From: Streptomyces violaceusniger
GTDB lineage: Bacteria; Actinomycetota; Actinomycetes; Streptomycetales; Streptomycetaceae
Length of the DNA: 64,000 nucleotides
Reading direction: 5' to 3'
Assembly: GCA_005405945.1 (NCBI GenBank)
Contig: BJHW01000001.1
Span: forward strand, 4,030,001 to 4,094,000
Both the position numbers and the translations under genes were made by a program. Positions 35,963 through 44,250 of the stretch are shown here, piece after piece; within the stretch, counting starts at the first letter, position 1; each line of letters opens with the position of its first letter. The notes beneath the pieces are model-generated. The model was not told where the DNA came from. It did not search any database and worked only from the letters and a program-made list of their open reading frames with translations.

Positions 35963-37027
35963 TCAGCGGCGGGGTTCGATCTTCAGGTCGCCTTTGGTCA
36001 CATTGCGGATGTGGTCACTGGCGAGCAGACCGTGCGGGGCGCCGAGTTCGATCGCGCTGGCCTCGTCGAGGCGGGCCAGTTGGGAGGCGGTGAAGTCGAC
36101 CTCCAGGGCGCCCAGGTTGTCCTCCAGCTGCGCGGGGGTGCGGGCGCCGATGATCGGTGCGGTCACGCCCGGGTTCCGCAGCGTCCAGGCCAGACCGACC
36201 CGGGCGGGGGTGTGGCCCAGTTCCGTGGCGACCTCCTTCAGGACATCAGCGATGGCGAGGTTACGTTCGGTGAGCGCGCCCAACGCCAAGTTGAAGCTCT
36301 TGCGGGTGCCGTCGTCGGATGCGACGTTCGCCACGGCCAGGTCGTCGCGGCTGTACTTGCCGGTGAGCACCCCGCCGGCCAGCGGTGAATACGGGACCAC
36401 ACCCAGCCCCATCTCGCGTGCCATGGGGATCAGGTCACGTTCCCCCGTGCGCTCGATCAGGTTGTATTCGATCTGCAGCGCGACCAGCGGCGACCAGCCG
36501 CGCAGATCGGCGATCGCCTGCATGCGCGACACCTGCCAGGCCGGGGCGTTGGAGATCGCCACGTACAGCACCTTGCCCTGCCGGACCAGATCGTCCATGC
36601 CACGCAGGATCTCCTCGACCGGCGTCGTGAAATCCCACACGTGCAGATAGAGCAGATCGATGTAGTCCGTATTCAGCTGTCGCAGGCTGGCTTCCACCGA
36701 CGCGAACAGGCTCTTGCGGTGCGGACCCCCGGAATTCGGATCGCCGGGCCGGCGCAGCGTCGTGTATTTCGTCGCCAGCACCAGGCTTTCGCGGTTGTCG
36801 CGGGTGAATTCGCCCAGCAAGCGCTCGGAGCTGCCATTGGTGTAGGTGTTGGCGGTGTCGATGAAGTTGCCGCCGCGCTCGACATAGAGGTCGAACAGCT
36901 TGCGCGCCTCCTCCCGCTCGGCGCCCCAGCCCCACTCGGTGCCGAAGGTCGCCGCGCCCAGCGCCAGCGGTGAGACCCGCAGCCCGGAGCGGCCCAGCAG
37001 CCGGTAGGTATCGAGGGTGAGCGACAT
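35963..37027 (-). CDS. aldo/keto reductase
   Basis: A 354-residue TIM-barrel oxidoreductase starting at ATG 37027. The catalytic tetrad is Asp57 (GGNFIDTANTY), Tyr62, Lys87 (LVLATKYT) and His129 (DLLYLHVWD). NADPH-binding segments VVPYSPLAGGVLTGKY and TAPIIGARTPAQLEDNLGAL are typical of the AKR11/12-like branch. It reduces aldehydes or ketones. A divergent XRE/MmyB-type gene starts 118 bp away and is the likely regulator. Confidence 0.92.
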   Translation of the reverse strand: MSLTLDTYRLLGRSGLRVSPLALGAATFGTEWGWGAEREEARKLFDLYVERGGNFIDTANTYTNGSSERLLGEFTRDNRESLVLATKYTTLRRPGDPNSGGPHRKSLFASVEASLRQLNTDYIDLLYLHVWDFTTPVEEILRGMDDLVRQGKVLYVAISNAPAWQVSRMQAIADLRGWSPLVALQIEYNLIERTGERDLIPMAREMGLGVVPYSPLAGGVLTGKYSRDDLAVANVASDDGTRKSFNLALGALTERNLAIADVLKEVATELGHTPARVGLAWTLRNPGVTAPIIGARTPAQLEDNLGALEVDFTASQLARLDEASAIELGAPHGLLASDHIRNVTKGDLKIEPRR

Positions 37028-37122
37028 CGTGTCCTCCTGTGCTTGTGATCCGTTGCCGAAAACAAGCCTGTGACCAGCGAGAGCCGGGGATAAGGGAAGG
37101 AAGTTCCTGGGAACACCAGTCC

Positions 37123-37144
37123 TACCCTGGCTGTTGGATCGAAC
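37123..37144 (+). promoter_or_regulatory. -10 box and palindrome upstream of the XRE regulator
   Basis: TACCCT (37123-37128) fits a -10 for the regulator gene at 37145. The palindrome TTCCTGGGAA (37104-37113) lies just upstream, in the spacer shared with the divergent aldo/keto reductase. Confidence 0.35.
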
Positions 37145-37981
37145 ATGACGACCCGCACCGTGGACGCGACCCAGGAGCTGGCCGCGTTTCTGCGGACCCG
37201 GCGCGAACGCCTGGACCCGCACGATTTCGACTTGCCGTCGCGTCGAGGGTTCCGGCGGACCCCGGGATTGCGCCGCGAAGAGGTCGCCGAACTGGCCGGG
37301 GTCAGCATCGACTACATCGTGCGGCTGGAACAGGGCCGCGGGCTGCGGCCCTCGGCGGACGTGGTGGAGGCGCTGTCCCGGGCGCTGCGCCTGGCCCCCG
37401 ACGAACGCGCCTACCTCTTCGACCTGGCCCAGCAGCGCCGCCCCCGCACCGCCGACGCGCCCGCCACCACCGCGGAGCCGACGCTGGCCCGGCTGGTCGC
37501 CGACCTGTCGCCGCTGCCGGCCATGCTGATGAACCACCGCTACGACATCCTGGCCTGGAACGACGAAATGGCGAGGCTGCTCCTGGATTTCGGCGCCCTG
37601 CCGCCGGCGCGGCGCAATGCGATGTGGCTGTGTCTGATGCATCCGGAGATACGTGAGTTCTACGTCGCCCGCGAACGCGTCGTGCGGGAGGGAATCGCCC
37701 ATCTGCGCGCCGCGTGGGCCGCGCATCCGGAGGACAAGGCGCTGACCGACCTCATCGCCGAATTCACCACACATGATGAGGAGTTCGCGCGCTTGTGGGC
37801 CGAGCGAGACGTCAAGGTCAACGGCCGCGGGCACAAGGAGATACGGCGTCCGGACGTCGGTACGCTCGCACTGCATTTCGAAGTGCTGATACCACTTCAA
37901 GATCCGGACCAGCGGTTGCTGATCTACCGCGCCGCGGACGATGAGAGCCAGTCGGCATTGGACCGGCTGTGCGCGCGGTGA
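37145..37981 (+). CDS. XRE regulator with MmyB-like ligand-binding domain
   Basis: The protein has 278 residues. N-terminal helix-turn-helix: FLRTRRERLDPHDFDL, RRTPGLRREEVAELAGVSID and YIVRLEQGRGLRPS. The MmyB-like (PAS-type, fatty-acid-binding) C-terminal domain spans about 110-275: MLMNHRYDILAWNDEMARLL, MWLCLMHPEIREFYVARERV, DVKVNGRGHKEIRRPDVG, RLLIYRAADDES. Such regulators usually sit divergent from one oxidoreductase and control it, as here with the aldo/keto reductase. The effector is unknown. Confidence 0.92.
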   Translation: MTTRTVDATQELAAFLRTRRERLDPHDFDLPSRRGFRRTPGLRREEVAELAGVSIDYIVRLEQGRGLRPSADVVEALSRALRLAPDERAYLFDLAQQRRPRTADAPATTAEPTLARLVADLSPLPAMLMNHRYDILAWNDEMARLLLDFGALPPARRNAMWLCLMHPEIREFYVARERVVREGIAHLRAAWAAHPEDKALTDLIAEFTTHDEEFARLWAERDVKVNGRGHKEIRRPDVGTLALHFEVLIPLQDPDQRLLIYRAADDESQSALDRLCAR

Positions 37982-37990
37982 TGTCGGACA

Positions 37991-38566
37991 TCACTTTGCC
38001 GATCCGGGGTTTTTGCTCTTGTTGGCATTGAAGCGCGCCTTCTTCTGGCGATTCCCGCACGTATTCATTTCGCACCATCTGCGGGTACGACTTTGACTGG
38101 TGTCGAAGAAGGCGGCTCGGCAGGTTGGCGATGCACACAAGGCCAACTTTCCGTCTCGTTCACCCGCGAGGATGCTGATCGAGTCGGCGGCGATAACGCT
38201 TAGCGCATCTTCTACGCAGGAAGCCGAGCTAAGTCGCCATTGCCGATTGTTCTCGGGCGTCAGAACAGCCGCGGCCCGCCCCTGAATGCTGCGGTCATTG
38301 ATGACTTGGACAGCAGACGCGGGGAGAGGGTCTTGGATCGCGGCCGCCGTCAAGGCGGCGTGAATTGATTCCCTCAGTTCCCGGGCGAGTTCGAGCTGGG
38401 CGGTGGTGCAGGACTCCACGGCGAGGCCACTCACCGCCAGCCAGTCGACGAGTCGCCGCGGCGTGGGAATGCGCTCCACAGCGTTGCCACACCGCTCCGT
38501 CAGAGTCGCCGTGAAGCTGGTCGCCAGCACCTTACCGAGACGGAAGTCAGGGAACCGAGCATGCAT
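37991..38566 (-). CDS. CGNR zinc-finger (ABATE-domain) transcriptional regulator
   Basis: A 191-residue protein. The N-terminal ABATE domain (about 1-135) is followed by the CGNR zinc finger ALCASPTCRAAFFDTS then RTRRWCEMNTCGNRQKKA, with four zinc cysteines and the signature C-G-N-R. G+C and codon use are less extreme than the surroundings (for example ATTGATTCC-type codons), which hints at horizontal acquisition together with the divergent epoxide hydrolase gene. Two 17-bp repeats with dyad symmetry begin three bases upstream of its ATG at 38566. Autoregulation and control of the hydrolase are likely. Confidence 0.9.
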   Translation of the reverse strand: MHARFPDFRLGKVLATSFTATLTERCGNAVERIPTPRRLVDWLAVSGLAVESCTTAQLELARELRESIHAALTAAAIQDPLPASAVQVINDRSIQGRAAAVLTPENNRQWRLSSASCVEDALSVIAADSISILAGERDGKLALCASPTCRAAFFDTSQSRTRRWCEMNTCGNRQKKARFNANKSKNPGSAK

Positions 38567-38568
38567 GG

Positions 38569-38650
38569 AACCACCTTAGCCGGTTGCACGCCGACATCGA
38601 GACATGCTAGAACCGTCTTAGCCGGTTCGCTGCAGGTCCAAGCCGGTTCC
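38569..38650. promoter_or_regulatory. two to three operator repeats between CGNR and epoxide hydrolase genes
   Basis: AACCACCTTAGCCGGTT (38569-38585) and AACCGTCTTAGCCGGTT (38611-38627) match at 15 of 17 positions and are each framed by AACC/GGTT dyad ends. They are 42 bp apart, four helical turns. A half copy, AAGCCGGTTCC, lies at 38640-38650 next to the hydrolase ribosome site. Confidence 0.6.
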
Positions 38651-38669
38651 ACGATGACCAGGAGGTCTC

Positions 38670-39832
38670 ATGCCCAGCGACGTGCAAGCGTTTGAAGCCC
38701 ACGCGACTGACGCTGACCTCGACGATCTGCGCGCGCGATTGGCCGCGGCGCGGCTGCCGGAAGCCGAGACGGTCCATCGCGCCGCGCCCGACCCCCGCCG
38801 GTGGGAACAGGGCGTTCCGCTCGCCGACCTCACCGACGTCGTGGACTATTGGCGCACCGGGTACAACTGGCGGTCGTTCGAAGAGCGCATTAACCGGATC
38901 GGTCAGTTCCGCACGACCATTGATGATCTGGGAATCCACTTCCTGCACCGCCGATCCGCGCGCACGGATGCCACTCCTCTGATCTTGACGCACGGCTGGC
39001 CAGACAGCATTGCTCGGTTCATCGAAGTAGTGGACGAGCTGGCGGATCCGAAAGACGCGGACGCGCCGGCGTTCCACGTCGTGGTCCCGTCGCTACCAGG
39101 CTTTGGTTACAGCGACAAGCCGGCCACCACCGGGTGGGGAACCGAAAAGATCGCGGCCGCATGGGTGGAACTGATGGGAAGACTCGGCTACAGCAAGTTC
39201 GTAGCCCACGGCGGCGACTGGGGAGGCAATATCACCACGGTCCTCGGCGGCAGGTTCCCGGCGCACGTTCTCGGCATCCACACAACGTTCGCGGAGGGCC
39301 GCCCGGGTTGACAACGGACGGGCTTACGGCGGTCGAGCGCACATGGGCCGAGGAAACCCGCGATTTCTGGCGCCACCGCGCGGCGTACGCGAAGCAGCAG
39401 GCGACCCGACCGCAGACCATCGGCTACTCGCTCGTCGACTCACCGGTCGGGCTTCTCGCCTGGATTCTTGACAAGTTCGCCGAGTGGTCAGACACGGAAG
39501 ACAGCCCGTTCGAGACGATTTCCAGAGACCGCGTTCTTGACGACGTCACCCTGTATTGGCTGACGCGGACCGGCGCATCGGCGGCCCGCATTTACTACGA
39601 AAGCCACAACTCGCTCGATCCCGAACTTCGGGTCGACGTCCCGTCAGCACTCACTATGTATCCCCGCGACGTCGAGAAGTGTCCGCGCCCCTGGGCACAG
39701 GAGCGGTACCGACAGATCGTCCGATGGAGGTCGCCCGAAAGCGGGGGACATTTCCCGTCGCTGGAGGTTCCCGAGTATTTCGTCAAGGATCTGCAAGAAG
39801 GCCTCGCGGCAGTGCTGGCCGCTCATCGATGA
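38670..39832 (+). CDS. epoxide hydrolase (EHN-domain alpha/beta hydrolase); single-base frameshift
   Basis: ATG 38670 follows AGGAGG. Restoring one G at 39296-39298 gives 387 residues. The N-terminal epoxide-hydrolase domain (about 10-115: LRARLAAARLPEAETVHR, DVVDYWRTGYNWRSFEERIN) is followed by the alpha/beta fold: oxyanion HGWP (108-111), nucleophile Asp183 in HGGDWGGNI. The acid residue comes after the break, and the catalytic His lies in SGGHFPSLEVPEYFVKDLQ. It converts epoxides to diols. As sequenced, frame 1 ends at 39311 just after the nucleophile, so translation would give only half an enzyme. Confidence 0.88.
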
Positions 39833-39893
39833 ACGCGGCTGGGCCTGAGCCCGAATCCACCGGGGCTGAGTCGAACCGTCGTTCCGGCGTCTT

Positions 39894-40892
39894 TCAGGGG
39901 GCGGTCGCGGTGCGGCGGAAGTCGCTCGGGTTGATGCCTCGGACCCGTTTGAACGCCGCGCTGAATCCGAACGGATCGGAGTAGCCCACGGTGCGGGCGA
40001 TGTCCGCGACGGTCGCCGCCTCCCGCTCGACCAGGAGATCTGCCGCCAGCGTCATGCGCCAGCGGGTGAGGTAGGTCAGCGGCGGTTCGCCGACCAGATC
40101 GACGAACCGCTTGGCCAGCGTCGAACGCGACACCCCGGTGCGCTCGGCCAGCGCGGCGACCGTCCAGGGCGCCGCCGGTTCGGCGTGCAGCAGGCGCAGC
40201 GCGTGGCCGACCACCGGGTCGCGCTGGGCGGCCCACCAGGCCGGGGGCTCACCGCCGGGCCGGTCGAACCACTCGCGCAGCGTGCAGACCAGCATCCAGT
40301 CCAGCAGCCGGTCGAGGACGACCTGCTGGCCCGGCGTGTCGACGGCGACCTCGGCGGCGAGGTGGTCCAGCACGGGGTCGGCCGTGCCGCCCGCGTCCAC
40401 GCGCAACACGACGGGCAACGCGTCCAGCAGTCGGCGGCTGATCTCGCCGCGTACGGGATAGGCGCCGACGATCAGGGTCGTCGCACCGCCACCGGCGCCC
40501 TCGCCAGCGACGCCCCCGCCATCGGCGCCCCCGCGATCGTCGTCCCCGTTACCCACGTCCACGCCGTCGTCGTGCCAGCCGCGACGGTGCCTGGTCCCGC
40601 CCTGCTCAGGCGTCGCGCAGTGCTCGCCGCAGGCGATCGGTTCGGCCCGGGTGCCGACCTCGTCGACGAAGGTGAACGTCCCGGGGCCGCGTACGACGAT
40701 CGTCTCGCGGGCGCGGAGCGGCTCGGGCGGACGGTGCTCCGGCACGATCCAGCCCGCCCCGGTGAGGACGGTGCACAGGGTCAGCGGCGCGCCGTCCACG
40801 AAGTGGAGTGCCCAGGGCGGGGACAGGGTCGAGCTGCCGAACAACGAGCCGTGGGCTCGCACCCCGCGGATCAAGTCACTGAACGCGTCCAC
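39894..40892 (-). CDS. AraC-family regulator with cupin_6 sensor domain
   Basis: About 332 residues from GTG 40892 (DAFSDLIRGVRAHGSLFGSS), or 340 from GTG 40916. The cupin_6-type N-terminal domain (PPWALHFVDGAPLTLCTVL, GPGTFTFVDEVG) contains an unusual Gly/Asp-rich loop (about 118-150). The C-terminal double helix-turn-helix is ALAERTGVSRSTLAKRFVDL then TVADIARTVGYSDPFGFSAA with FKRVRGINPSDFR. This group usually controls an adjacent oxidoreductase. Here the divergent gene at 40975 encodes an NmrA-like reductase. Confidence 0.9.
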   Translation of the reverse strand: MDAFSDLIRGVRAHGSLFGSSTLSPPWALHFVDGAPLTLCTVLTGAGWIVPEHRPPEPLRARETIVVRGPGTFTFVDEVGTRAEPIACGEHCATPEQGGTRHRRGWHDDGVDVGNGDDDRGGADGGGVAGEGAGGGATTLIVGAYPVRGEISRRLLDALPVVLRVDAGGTADPVLDHLAAEVAVDTPGQQVVLDRLLDWMLVCTLREWFDRPGGEPPAWWAAQRDPVVGHALRLLHAEPAAPWTVAALAERTGVSRSTLAKRFVDLVGEPPLTYLTRWRMTLAADLLVEREAATVADIARTVGYSDPFGFSAAFKRVRGINPSDFRRTATAP

Positions 40893-40974
40893 CCCGGTGA
40901 GTTTAGACGAATACACAGGTGATCCGGCTCTTCACCTATGGGTTCGTCCGAGTCGGCCGTGTTCAATCGACGTC

Positions 40975-41823
40975 ATGAGCAACGACACCACTCTCGTCCT
41001 CGGCGCGACCGGCAAGACCGGCCGGCGGGTCGTCGCCCGGTTGCGGCTGCTCGGCACGCCGGTGCGTACCGCCTCCCGGTCGAGCCGGACCCGGTTCGAC
41101 TGGTCCGACCCCGGCGGCTGGGACGCGGCCCTGCGCGGCGTCACCGCCGCCTACGTGGTGGCCCCGCCCGTGCCGGGCCCGGCGCACGAGTTCGTGGCCC
41201 GGGCCGAGGCCGCCGGGGTGCGGCGGCTGGTCCTGCTCTCCGGGCGCGGCGCCGATACCTGGGGCGACTCCACGTTCGGACTGGACATGCGCTCGGCCGA
41301 GGACGCCGTGCGCGGCTCGGCGCTGGAGTGGACCGTCCTGCGGCCGTCGAACTTCGCCCAGAACTTCGACGAGGACGTCTTCCACGCCCCGCTGGTCGCC
41401 GGGGAGCTGGCGCTCCCGGCCGACGCGGTACCCGAGCCGTTCATCGACGTCGAGGACGTCGCCGACGCCGCGGCCGCGGTGCTGACCGAGCCCGGACGGC
41501 ACGCCGGACGGGTCTACGAGCTGACCGGGCCGCGTGCGCTCACCTTCGGTGCGGCCGTCGAGCTGATCTCCCGGGCGTCCGGGCGGCCCCTCACCTACCG
41601 TCGGGTCTCCCCCGCCGAGTACGCCGCGTCGCTGGTCGAGGAGGGCTTGAGCGAGGACGACGCCCAGCACGTGGCCGAGATGTTCGTACTGATGGAACGC
41701 GGGCTGCTCGCCGGGACGACGGATGACCTCGCCACCGTGCTGGGGCGGGCGCCCCGGACCTTCGAGGACTACGTCGTACGGGCCGCGGCGGCGGGCGCCT
41801 GGGGGCGCCCCGACGGCGGTTGA
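40975..41823 (+). CDS. NmrA-like NAD(P)-binding reductase
   Basis: A 282-residue atypical short-chain-dehydrogenase relative. The dinucleotide motif is LVLGATGKTGRRVVARL. VRRLVLLSGRGADTW, WTVLRPSNFAQNFDEDVFHA and VPEPFIDVEDVADAAAAVLT are the NmrA/HSCARG-like hallmarks. The classical YxxxK pair is not evident, so it may sense or reduce with a different mechanism. It lies divergent from the AraC gene and upstream of a flavin-type small protein at 41895. Confidence 0.88.
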   Translation: MSNDTTLVLGATGKTGRRVVARLRLLGTPVRTASRSSRTRFDWSDPGGWDAALRGVTAAYVVAPPVPGPAHEFVARAEAAGVRRLVLLSGRGADTWGDSTFGLDMRSAEDAVRGSALEWTVLRPSNFAQNFDEDVFHAPLVAGELALPADAVPEPFIDVEDVADAAAAVLTEPGRHAGRVYELTGPRALTFGAAVELISRASGRPLTYRRVSPAEYAASLVEEGLSEDDAQHVAEMFVLMERGLLAGTTDDLATVLGRAPRTFEDYVVRAAAAGAWGRPDGG

Positions 41824-41894
41824 CCGAGCCGCTCGACCGTCGTCCTCGGAACACCCCTTCCGCCGTTCCCCCCTCATCCATAGGAAAGGCCGTG

Positions 41895-42323
41895 ATGAGC
41901 ACCGACGCCAATTCGCTGGCCGCCCAGGACCTCGAGTTCCTGCGACGCCCCCTGCACGGATTCCTGTCCGTGGCCGAGGGGCCGGTTCCGCCGCAGCCCC
42001 GGCCGGTGTGGTTCGAGGCCACGGCCGAGGGCACGATCCAGCTGTTCACGGCCCCGGACTCGGTCAAGGTGCGGCGTCTGCGCCGCGATCCCCGCGCCTC
42101 GATCGTCGTCGCCGCCCCCGTGGGTGAACGCGAGCGCTGGCTGTCGGTCGCCGGCCGCACCACGGTGGAGCCCGAGGGAGCGCACGAGCTGTGCACCCGT
42201 CTGGCCGCTCGCTACTGGGATCTCGACGACCCGGTCCGCGCCGACGACCTCGCCGGGATCCTGGCCACGAAGCAGGTTCGTCTCGTCATCCACCCGGAGA
42301 CCGTACGTCGCTACACGTATTGA
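41895..42323 (+). CDS. pyridoxamine-5-phosphate-oxidase-like (F420/FMN) small protein
   Basis: A 142-residue split-barrel. It contains LRRPLHGFLSVAEG, RPVWFEATAEGTIQLFTAPD, KVRRLRRDPRASIVVAAPVG and ERWLSVAGRTTVE, the FMN/F420-binding pattern of PPOX-class actinobacterial proteins. The start is ATG 41895 (GTG 41892 is adjacent), behind AGGAAAGG. It probably forms an operon with the NmrA-like reductase, 71 bases upstream. It could reduce a quinone or a similar substrate with F420H2, which is inference. Confidence 0.87.
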   Translation: MSTDANSLAAQDLEFLRRPLHGFLSVAEGPVPPQPRPVWFEATAEGTIQLFTAPDSVKVRRLRRDPRASIVVAAPVGERERWLSVAGRTTVEPEGAHELCTRLAARYWDLDDPVRADDLAGILATKQVRLVIHPETVRRYTY

Positions 42324-42354
42324 CCTCCGCGACGGCCTGGTGAGGCACAACGCC

Positions 42355-42426
42355 GTGTCAGGGCCCGTGTCAGGATCCGTGTCAGGGCCCGTGTCAGGAT
42401 CCGTGTCAGGGGCGTGACAGCCGGGT
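42355..42426 (+). repeat. 12-bp tandem repeats upstream of the ABC transporter operon
   Basis: GTGTCAGGGCCC and GTGTCAGGATCC alternate twice at 42355-42402. GTGTCAGGGGCG (42403-42414) and a further GGTGTCAGGCCCGG follow. A nearby TGACAGCCGGGTGTCA adds a dyad. The array ends 30-40 bases before the start of the ATPase gene, where the promoter should be, so it may be a multi-site operator. Confidence 0.6.
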
Positions 42427-42454
42427 GTCAGGCCCGGCCGGGACCGTGTTGGAC

Positions 42455-43447
42455 ATGAAGAGTTCGGCAATCGCGGTTTCAGGGCTGCGCAAGACATACG
42501 GCGACAAAGTCGTGCTCGACGGCATCGACTTCGAGGTCGCCGCGGGATCGGTTTTTTCCATGCTCGGCCCGAACGGGGCGGGCAAGACGACGACGGTGAA
42601 CGTTCTGACGACGCTGATGAAGGCCGACGCCGGGACGGTGCGCGTCGCCGGGCACGACGTGGTGACCGGGATCAAGGAGGTGCGCGCGGTCATCGGCGTG
42701 ACGGGTCAGTTCGCCGCCGTGGACGAGCTGCTGTCGGGTCGGGAGAACCTGCAGCTGATGGCGGACCTGAAGCGCGTGCGCTCCGGCGACCAGGTGGTCA
42801 GGCGGCTGCTGGAGCGGTTCGACCTGGCGGAGTCGGCGGACAAGATGGCGGCGACCTACTCCGGCGGTATGCGCCGGAAGCTTGACCTGGCGATGACGCT
42901 GGTCGGCAACCCGCGGATCATCTTCCTGGACGAGCCGACGACGGGTCTCGACCCGCGCAGCAGGCGCGCGATGTGGGGGATCGTCCGCGAGTTGGTGGCC
43001 GAGGGCACCACCATCTTCCTCACCACCCAGTACCTGGACGAGGCCGACCAGCTCGCCGACCGGATCGCGGTGCTCGACCAGGGCCGCCTGGTCGCCCAGG
43101 GCACCTCCGAGGAGCTCAAGCGCCAGGTCCCCGGCACCCACGTCCGGCTCCGGTTCGCCAGCCTCCGCGAACTCGACGCGGCGGCGGGGGCCCTGCCCGG
43201 GTCCACGCGGGACGACCAGGAGCTGACCCTGCGGGTGCCCAGCAACGGTGACTCGACGTCGCTGCGGGCCCTGCTGGACAAGCTCGACGAGCACACGATC
43301 ACCGCGGATGAGTTCTCGGTCCACACACCGGACCTCGATGACGTCTTCTTCGCCCTCACCGGTCACGCCACACAGGCCGCGGACACCACACACGCCGGAC
43401 ACACCACACACGCCACACACGCCACCACGGAGGCGATCGCGGAATGA
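42455..43447 (+). CDS. DrrA-type ABC exporter ATPase
   Basis: About 330 residues from ATG 42455 (GTG 42446 is the alternative). Walker A GPNGAGKTTT, Q loop VTGQFAAVDELLSGRENL, signature YSGGMRRKLDLAM, Walker B IIFLDEPTTGLDPRSRR and H-loop region FLTTQYLDEADQLADR are all present. The C-terminal accessory domain of daunorubicin-resistance ATPases follows (about 230-315), ending in a His/Thr/Ala repeat tail (ATHATTE). It energises export by the permease whose ATG overlaps its stop (ATGA at 43444-43447). The substrate is unknown, probably a hydrophobic drug or metabolite. Confidence 0.93.
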   Translation: MKSSAIAVSGLRKTYGDKVVLDGIDFEVAAGSVFSMLGPNGAGKTTTVNVLTTLMKADAGTVRVAGHDVVTGIKEVRAVIGVTGQFAAVDELLSGRENLQLMADLKRVRSGDQVVRRLLERFDLAESADKMAATYSGGMRRKLDLAMTLVGNPRIIFLDEPTTGLDPRSRRAMWGIVRELVAEGTTIFLTTQYLDEADQLADRIAVLDQGRLVAQGTSEELKRQVPGTHVRLRFASLRELDAAAGALPGSTRDDQELTLRVPSNGDSTSLRALLDKLDEHTITADEFSVHTPDLDDVFFALTGHATQAADTTHAGHTTHATHATTEAIAE

Positions 43448-44208
43448 GCACTGTCTCGACGTCGTTCGGCGACGCGGCGATCATGCTGCGTCGCAACTTC
43501 AAGCACACGGTCAGGAATCCGGTCACGGTCTTCCAAGCGGTCCTGTTCCCCGTCGTGATGATGCTGATGTTCGTCTACGTCTTCGGCGGCGCCTTCAAGG
43601 TCACGGGCGAGTACGTCGATTACGCCGTGCCGGGCCTGACCGTCATGGCCATCACATACGGGTTGGGCCCGACCGCGGCGGCCGTGAACGGCGACATGAC
43701 GAAGGGCATCAACAACCGGTTCAAGGCGATGGACGTCTCCCACGGCGCCGTGCTGGCCGGTTATGTCGTCTCCACCACGGTGCGCAGTCTGATCGCCGAC
43801 GCGGTCATCGTCGGCGTCGGCTTCGCGATGGGGTTCCGTCCGCACGCGAGCTTCCTCCAGTGGCTCGCCGTGATCGGCCTCATGCTGTTGCTCGCCTTCG
43901 CCACCAGCTGGCTCACGGTCGCCATGGGCCTGGCCGCGAAGACCGTGGAGTCGGCGGGCATGGCCACCGTGCCGCTGATCATGCTGCCGTTCCTGAGCAG
44001 CGCGTTCGTGCCCGCGGACACGATGGGGGCCGGCGTGCGGCAGTTCGCGGAGTACCAGCCCTTCACCCCGATCATCGAGACGCTGCGCAGGCTGCTGTCG
44101 GGCGGCCACCCGTCGACCGGCGACGCGTTCGCGGCCGTCGCCTGGTGCGTCGGGTTCGCGCTCGTCGGGTACGTGTGGGCGGTCGCCACGTTCAGGAAGC
44201 GAGCGTGA
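43444..44208 (+). CDS. DrrB-type ABC exporter permease
   Basis: A 254-residue permease with six membrane helices. It has the ABC-2 permease pattern: KHTVRNPVTVFQAVLFPVVM, YVDYAVPGLTVMAITYG, LPFLSSAFVPADTMGAGVRQ and FAEYQPFTPIIETLRRLLSG. It pairs with the overlapping ATPase gene as a two-component exporter. The last codons (TFRKRA stop) lie inside a 32-bp perfect tandem duplication, whose second copy supplies the end of the convergent regulator gene. Confidence 0.92.
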   Translation: MSTVSTSFGDAAIMLRRNFKHTVRNPVTVFQAVLFPVVMMLMFVYVFGGAFKVTGEYVDYAVPGLTVMAITYGLGPTAAAVNGDMTKGINNRFKAMDVSHGAVLAGYVVSTTVRSLIADAVIVGVGFAMGFRPHASFLQWLAVIGLMLLLAFATSWLTVAMGLAAKTVESAGMATVPLIMLPFLSSAFVPADTMGAGVRQFAEYQPFTPIIETLRRLLSGGHPSTGDAFAAVAWCVGFALVGYVWAVATFRKRA

Positions 44209-44250
44209 CCTCCACCAGCACGTTCAGGAAGCGAGCGTGACCTCCACCAG
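44187..44250. repeat. 32-bp perfect tandem duplication at the junction of two convergent genes
   Basis: Two identical 32-bp copies (44187-44218 and 44219-44250) begin CACGTTCAGGAAGCGAGCGT. Copy 1 contains the permease stop TGA at 44206-44208, and copy 2 contains the regulator stop at 44224-44226. Each convergent gene thus has its own complete 3-prime end. Confidence 0.95.

Noticed and set aside
41888..44208. ABC exporter as a specific antibiotic-resistance determinant
   Set aside because: DrrAB-type sequence alone does not define a substrate, and no biosynthetic genes lie beside it.
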